From: Alloprevotella rava
GTDB taxonomy: Bacteria; Bacteroidota; Bacteroidia; Bacteroidales; Bacteroidaceae
Direction: 5' to 3'
Length of the DNA: 64,000 bases
NCBI RefSeq assembly: GCF_014195585.1
Contig: NZ_JACICA010000009.1
Span: forward strand, 1 to 64,000
This document shows, one piece after another, positions 60,018 through 64,000 of the stretch. A program made the position numbers and the translations under genes. The notes below the pieces were generated by a model, which was not told where the DNA came from, did no database searches, and was given only the letters and a program-made list of their open reading frames with translations. The first letter of the stretch is position 1. Each line of letters begins with the position of its first letter.

Positions 60018-60837
60018 GTAAATTCTGGTGAATAGAAAGGCTCATCATTTTGTAAATGTCGCGCTTTATCGTTTCTGAAATCAAGGAAAGTTGTTTGTTT
60101 ATTACATTCTGGTCATAACGAACAGCTGGCCCCGTCTGTGCCTCTCGTGGAGAAAGTTCATGAACTTTTTTTGCTGTTTCATCAATAAGCGGAAGAAGAT
60201 ACTCAAAAGGTAACCCAACTTTTTCCATTTCCTGGGCTGCAAGAGTATAGCAATGATTTGCAAAATTGCACGCTAAAACTGAGGCTAAATGCAACCTAAG
60301 ACGACGATCTGAATCAAGGAAATTAACTTGACTACTGATAGACTGTGCCATAGAAAAAAGGATCTGAGCAACTTCATTATCAGACGACTCAACAAATATA
60401 GGTATATTATCAAATAAAACAGCACGCTTCTTTGAAAAAGTCTGCATAGGATAGAAGATTCCATACTTATTAACTTTTCCATGAAAAATACTCATAGGTA
60501 TGGAACCTGCCGTATGAACAAAAATGGCTTGAGGATATACTAGTATAACTTTTGATAAAAGTTCTTCTAATACACTATCCTTTATGGATAATATATATAT
60601 ATCAGCTTCTAAAAGTTCCTCAATATTGATAGTCCAAAAACAGCCCAAAGTATCACCCAAAGTTTGGGCCGAAGAAGCTGTCCGACTATAAACCCCCTTT
60701 ATCTTATACCCTGCACGCAATAAAGCATGAGAAAGATGCGTAGCAACATTTCCTGCTCCAATAAAGAAAATACTCTTTTCTTTAGATTTGCAATAAGATG
60801 AGTTTACATCCGCGATAGGTTGATCTGTTTTCGTCAT
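60010..60837 (-). CDS. Rossmann-fold and DUF2520 domain protein
   Basis: The 275-residue protein begins with a dinucleotide-binding fold, SIFFIGAGNVATHLSHALL, followed by AGYKIKGVYSRTASSA. The C-terminal part is DUF2520, with LACNFANHCYTLAAQEMEKV and LSPREAQTGPAVRYD. It resembles NADP-dependent oxidoreductases of the F420-dependent or ketopantoate-reductase type, but no substrate is known. It is first in the run DUF2520, KdsC-like, maf, YrdC/Sua5 on the minus strand. This arrangement is frequent in Bacteroidetes. Confidence 0.85.
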   Translation of the reverse strand: MTKTDQPIADVNSSYCKSKEKSIFFIGAGNVATHLSHALLRAGYKIKGVYSRTASSAQTLGDTLGCFWTINIEELLEADIYILSIKDSVLEELLSKVILVYPQAIFVHTAGSIPMSIFHGKVNKYGIFYPMQTFSKKRAVLFDNIPIFVESSDNEVAQILFSMAQSISSQVNFLDSDRRLRLHLASVLACNFANHCYTLAAQEMEKVGLPFEYLLPLIDETAKKVHELSPREAQTGPAVRYDQNVINKQLSLISETIKRDIYKMMSLSIHQNLHD

Positions 60838-60889
60838 TTTCTAAAGAAAAATGTATTTAACTCTTAAAAAATTACTATCAGCCCTAAGA

Positions 60890-63145
60890 TTATTCTTGAA
60901 ATCTTTTTGAGGCACGCACCAAGTGGCGTATCATAGAAATGAACTCCTGCGTTTCTTGCAACATATTTAAATACAGTAGCGTCGCACGTATATTCTCTTC
61001 CTCGTGTTGCAAATGATCCTGCTGACTATGACGTATTTCAGAAAGGCGTTTTTTCAAGAAATTGCCCTCTACAAGAACTTCATCTGCCCCCGTAAAATCA
61101 CCACTATCAACCATTTTACGTGTACGCGTTAACATAACATCAACCTCCTTACAAATTGACGTAAACTCTATAACATCAACTTCAGGAAGAGGATTGAAAT
61201 TATTATCAACGTGCTCTAAAGAAGGCTCAAGCATACGCTTTAAACAATAGAAAATTTGCGTAAGATTATTAGATCCCAAGTGGAACCAGGTATTCTTCTC
61301 TACTGCCTGCAAATAGTCAAGGCGACGCATACCGACAATTTCCTTACGACGATAACGTTTCCATTTATCTCTAGCTGATTCTAATTCGTGGGATGCTGTG
61401 CGCAACTGTCGAATATTCTCTTTCATTACTCCTTGAGTAATGTTATTGAACGTATTTTGCATAACATCGATCATTTCCACTTGTGTAGACTTAACATGAA
61501 GAACCAGTAAGTCCCAAACCTCATTCTTATCCTTTGCATGAACCAGTTTACGGAAAACAAGGTCTACCGTTTCCTCTTCTTGCTTTTTCTTAAATGCGCG
61601 ATTGTTTCGAATAAGTACAACCACAACTATAATTATGACGAGAATCATACCAAAGATACCCGCCAAGTGATTCATCGTTGCGACCAAACTACTCATAATA
61701 AAAGCTGCGCCTGCTGTTACAAACCATCCACCAACAACGGTAATAACACCAGTAATACGATAGACTGCTGTTTCTCTTCCCCAAGCTCGATCAGCAAGTG
61801 AAGAGCCCATGCCCACCATAAAAGCAACATAGGTTGTAGATAGCGGAAGTTGTAAGCTCGTTCCAACAACAATAAGAAGTCCTGCAAGCACCAAATTAAC
61901 GCAAGCTCGAACTAAATCGAACGTTGCTCCTTCAGGCATAATACTCTCATCTTCATTGAAACGCGTATCCAACCAACCTTTTAGAAAATTCGGCTCTAAA
62001 CGACTAAAGAAAGAATTAACTATAAGCGTTTGACGAACTATAGAACGAGCTATCTTAGAACTGCTAAAAACCTCCTCACCTTCTGTTTGTGAAGCCAAGC
62101 TATTACTATTCTCTACAACTTTTCGAGCCTTTTTAGACAGACATAAAGCAATCATCATTATAGCCCCAGAACCAACAAAAAACCAAGGTTTTATTGCGTT
62201 AAACGTAGCATCAACACTTGGCCCTGTAAGAACGCCCATAGTATAAGTATGAGGATCTGCACTGGGATGGCGTGAAATATCTAGAAATGCCTCTAGACTT
62301 GTTAAAGGCACACCAATAAAATTCACCAAGTCGTTTCCTGCAAAAGCCATTGCTAGTGAAAATGTTCCAAAAAAAACAATCACTTTTAATACATTCACAC
62401 GACACCAATGCAGTATTTGCATTAAGCACGTAAAAATAATGAAGCAAACAAATAAAACCTGGCTAGAATTATTGTCTAACCAATTGGGTGTCATGCCTAT
62501 CGCGTTGAGCAATGAAGTACCTCTTAGACCTTTCACCAAAAGGAAATACATAATGCAGGTAATGCAAAATCCACCAAAGATAGCAATACTATATTTAAGA
62601 TGCCTCCGATAATTGAACGTAAAAATAATACGTGTTAACCACATCACTATAGAGCCAAAAACAAAGGCTATAGCGACACTTGCAAAAATACTTATTATAA
62701 TCTGCAGAGCTTTATCTGTATTTATCAATTCAGCATAAGTATGCCCATTCTGTGCTATCTTAAATAAAGCTATTGCACTAGAACTTCCTAAAAGCCCAAA
62801 GACCATAGAGACCGTTGTAGACGTAGGTAGGCCTAATGTGTTAAAGATATCCATTAGGATAATATCCGTTGCAGTAACAGCTAGACAAATACAAATTATA
62901 TCATCAAAGCTAAAATATGTTGGAGTCATAATTCCGTGACGCGCAACATCCATCATCCCATCACTTGTGGCTGCTCCCACAAAGACTCCAACTGCAGCAA
63001 CAGCAAGTAAGATCCGAAACTTTGCAGCTTTTGATCCCATAGCAGGACTCATAAAAGGTACAGCACTTCCTGCAACCCCTACGCTTAAATCACAGATTGC
63101 CAAAGCAAAGAGAAATAGTAAAATCCCTAAATAAAGGACACTCAT
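60890..63145 (-). CDS. Pit family inorganic phosphate transporter with PhoU-like C-terminal domain
   Basis: A 751-residue inner-membrane protein. The Pit signature repeats are seen twice: GGFCITCIMYFLLVKG and later GNDLVNFIGVPLTSLEAFLD, plus LPTSTTVSMVFGLLGS in the first half and LPLSTTYVAFMVGMGSSLAD in the second. It has about 10-12 transmembrane segments. The last 200 residues form a helical PhoU-like domain (ESARDKWKRYRRKEIVGMRR). Pit proteins move phosphate with metal ions by proton symport. ATG 63145 is used because it lies downstream of the promoter; an in-frame ATG at 63208 lies upstream of that promoter and is unlikely. Confidence 0.9.
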   Translation of the reverse strand: MSVLYLGILLFLFALAICDLSVGVAGSAVPFMSPAMGSKAAKFRILLAVAAVGVFVGAATSDGMMDVARHGIMTPTYFSFDDIICICLAVTATDIILMDIFNTLGLPTSTTVSMVFGLLGSSSAIALFKIAQNGHTYAELINTDKALQIIISIFASVAIAFVFGSIVMWLTRIIFTFNYRRHLKYSIAIFGGFCITCIMYFLLVKGLRGTSLLNAIGMTPNWLDNNSSQVLFVCFIIFTCLMQILHWCRVNVLKVIVFFGTFSLAMAFAGNDLVNFIGVPLTSLEAFLDISRHPSADPHTYTMGVLTGPSVDATFNAIKPWFFVGSGAIMMIALCLSKKARKVVENSNSLASQTEGEEVFSSSKIARSIVRQTLIVNSFFSRLEPNFLKGWLDTRFNEDESIMPEGATFDLVRACVNLVLAGLLIVVGTSLQLPLSTTYVAFMVGMGSSLADRAWGRETAVYRITGVITVVGGWFVTAGAAFIMSSLVATMNHLAGIFGMILVIIIVVVVLIRNNRAFKKKQEEETVDLVFRKLVHAKDKNEVWDLLVLHVKSTQVEMIDVMQNTFNNITQGVMKENIRQLRTASHELESARDKWKRYRRKEIVGMRRLDYLQAVEKNTWFHLGSNNLTQIFYCLKRMLEPSLEHVDNNFNPLPEVDVIEFTSICKEVDVMLTRTRKMVDSGDFTGADEVLVEGNFLKKRLSEIRHSQQDHLQHEEENIRATLLYLNMLQETQEFISMIRHLVRASKRFQE

Positions 63146-63170
63146 AAATTCTTTTAGATCATTTTGAATG

Positions 63171-63201
63171 CAAAAATATATAATCGTTTCTGAAAGACCA
63201 A
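63171..63201 (-). promoter_or_regulatory. Promoter of the phosphate transporter gene
   Basis: On the minus strand TTGG (63201-63198) is followed after 19 bp by TATTTTTG (63178-63171), matching the Bacteroidetes -33/-7 pattern. ATG 63145 lies 25 bp downstream. A divergent -7-like box for the next gene is at 63264. Confidence 0.65.
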
Positions 63202-63263
63202 TGAACAAATATCGGTTATAGCAGAAAAATCTATTTTTTCTGTAGGATTTGTAATATGTTTGC

Positions 63264-63271
63264 TATTTTTG
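63264..63271 (+). promoter_or_regulatory. -7 promoter box for the gene at 63297
   Basis: TATTTTTG fits TAnnTTTG and lies 25 bp before ATG 63297. The -33 position shows no good TTTG. Confidence 0.45.
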
Positions 63272-63296
63272 TAGTCCAAAAGAAACACTATATAAA

Positions 63297-63938
63297 ATGG
63301 GTATTTTCTCAAAACTATTTGCTAAAAAAGCTACAGAGGCTGAAAAAGGATGGCGCGTTGGAGGTATGGAAGATTTTGTATCTCTTATCCGTGTGTACTA
63401 CCAAGCTGTTATGGCTTCACAAATGGGAATCTCTAATTTAGCAGCATTTCCTGATCTGCGTGTTTTTAAACAGACACTACATGTTCCTACAACCAATAAT
63501 AAACTTGGAATTAACGAAAAAAAACGCTGCAAAGAAATGTTATCCTCATTATACGGGATGCCTACCAATTTTTTCTCTGAGATTGATGCAAGCATAAAAA
63601 AAAATTGCCGCACCCTCCAACAGATGCAGCAATATCTTTTCCAGTTTCAAGGCTTTACGCAAGAACTTATGATGCTTGTAGGAAACCTTATGAAATGGAA
63701 GTTTCGTGTCCCTGGATTTATGCGTAAAGCATTATATTCCATGACCCAGAAAACCATTACAGATATTACAACTAAAGATTCTTGGAAAGATGAAGGAGTT
63801 CGTAAAAGCGTAATGGCCGTAAGACAATATCAGAGACATTTAGATTACTCAGCTAATTGGATGACAGAATATGTTTTCCACATTGTTATTTTGGCAAAAA
63901 AAGAACCTAACGCTGAAGAAAAAGCAGAAAACAAATAG
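63297..63938 (+). CDS. Conserved-looking hypothetical cytoplasmic protein
   Basis: A 213-residue helical protein (MGIFSKLFAKKATEAEKGWR at the start) with no recognised motif. It has no signal peptide or clear membrane segment. The stretch TLQQMQQYLFQFQGFTQELM and the C-terminal RQYQRHLDYSANWMTEYVFH are helix-rich. It is divergent from the phosphate transporter gene, sharing the upstream region 63146-63296. No function can be assigned. The rest of the window to 64000 has no supported feature. Confidence 0.7.
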   Translation: MGIFSKLFAKKATEAEKGWRVGGMEDFVSLIRVYYQAVMASQMGISNLAAFPDLRVFKQTLHVPTTNNKLGINEKKRCKEMLSSLYGMPTNFFSEIDASIKKNCRTLQQMQQYLFQFQGFTQELMMLVGNLMKWKFRVPGFMRKALYSMTQKTITDITTKDSWKDEGVRKSVMAVRQYQRHLDYSANWMTEYVFHIVILAKKEPNAEEKAENK

Positions 63939-64000
63939 TCACTGATTTTCAAGTTATCAATAGCTTATTATTTAAATTCTAAATTATCAAACAATAAAAT

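Noticed and set aside
54922-63145. Functional link between the OprO/OprP-type porin and the Pit phosphate transporter
   Set aside because: They are 5 kb apart with unrelated genes between and separate promoters, and the phosphate-binding residues of the porin could not be verified.
1-64000. CRISPR array, tRNA or rRNA genes
   Set aside because: No regularly spaced repeats, cloverleaf-like sequences or conserved rRNA stretches were recognised on reading the sequence; a dedicated scan was not possible.

Overview
The window comes from a member of the Bacteroidales, most likely a Prevotellaceae-type oral or gut anaerobe; the genus cannot be fixed from sequence alone. The evidence is the set of lineage-typical families (type IX secretion plug protein, DUF4421, DUF3078, PCMD, IgA peptidase M64, a long PurF), the purF-carA-carB order, and repeated use of the Bacteroidetes -7 promoter box TAnnTTTG, in several places with a TTG-like -33 element 19-20 bp upstream.

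Layout. Positions 1-650 hold a terminator and an internally deleted IS256-family element. Positions 700-29,990 are chromosomal core: a BadF-type kinase and YihY; peptidase M64, FtsK, a LolA-like protein, thioredoxin reductase, an NlpC/P60 lipoprotein and a uracil-DNA glycosylase-like protein; a minus-strand yicC-gmk-nadD-oxidoreductase-DUF4421 operon; T9SS plug protein, 2-hydroxyacid dehydrogenase and a TRIC channel; purF-carA-carB; a 90-bp IS982-derived hairpin MITE; TamB; and mnmE.

Positions 30,000-48,900 are an accessory island directly downstream of mnmE. Its left half (30.1-38.1 kb, plus strand) is a mobilizable-element backbone: multi-HTH protein, tyrosine integrase, excisionase-like HTH, DUF3987 protein, Zn-ribbon/Toprim primase-like protein, a possible oriT, MobC, a frameshifted MobA relaxase and a membrane coiled-coil protein. 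After an intact IS982 copy with a 5-bp target duplication comes a minus-strand cargo array. In transcription order it is a large PD-(D/E)XK nuclease-like protein, a HipB-HipS-HipT tripartite toxin-antitoxin set, and a tightly packed four-gene operon: a SPPY-type DNA methyltransferase, a PRTase-like protein, an ORC/CDC6-type AAA+ ATPase, and a Rossmann-like protein with a weak CARF-like motif. This operon is the best candidate for a poorly described defence system. I infer that it modifies self DNA, gates an ATPase and makes or senses a nucleotide-derived signal; nothing in the sequence proves this.

Positions 48,960-51,380 are an IS graveyard: IS256, IS3 and IS982 fragments nested and joined, in one place at a short microhomology. 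The core resumes with DUF3078, dnaG, an OprO/OprP-type porin, a PCMD protein, a lipoprotein, a minus-strand run (DUF2520, KdsC-like phosphatase, Maf, YrdC/Sua5), a Pit phosphate transporter with a PhoU-like tail, and a conserved-looking hypothetical protein. No rRNA, tRNA or CRISPR array was recognised.
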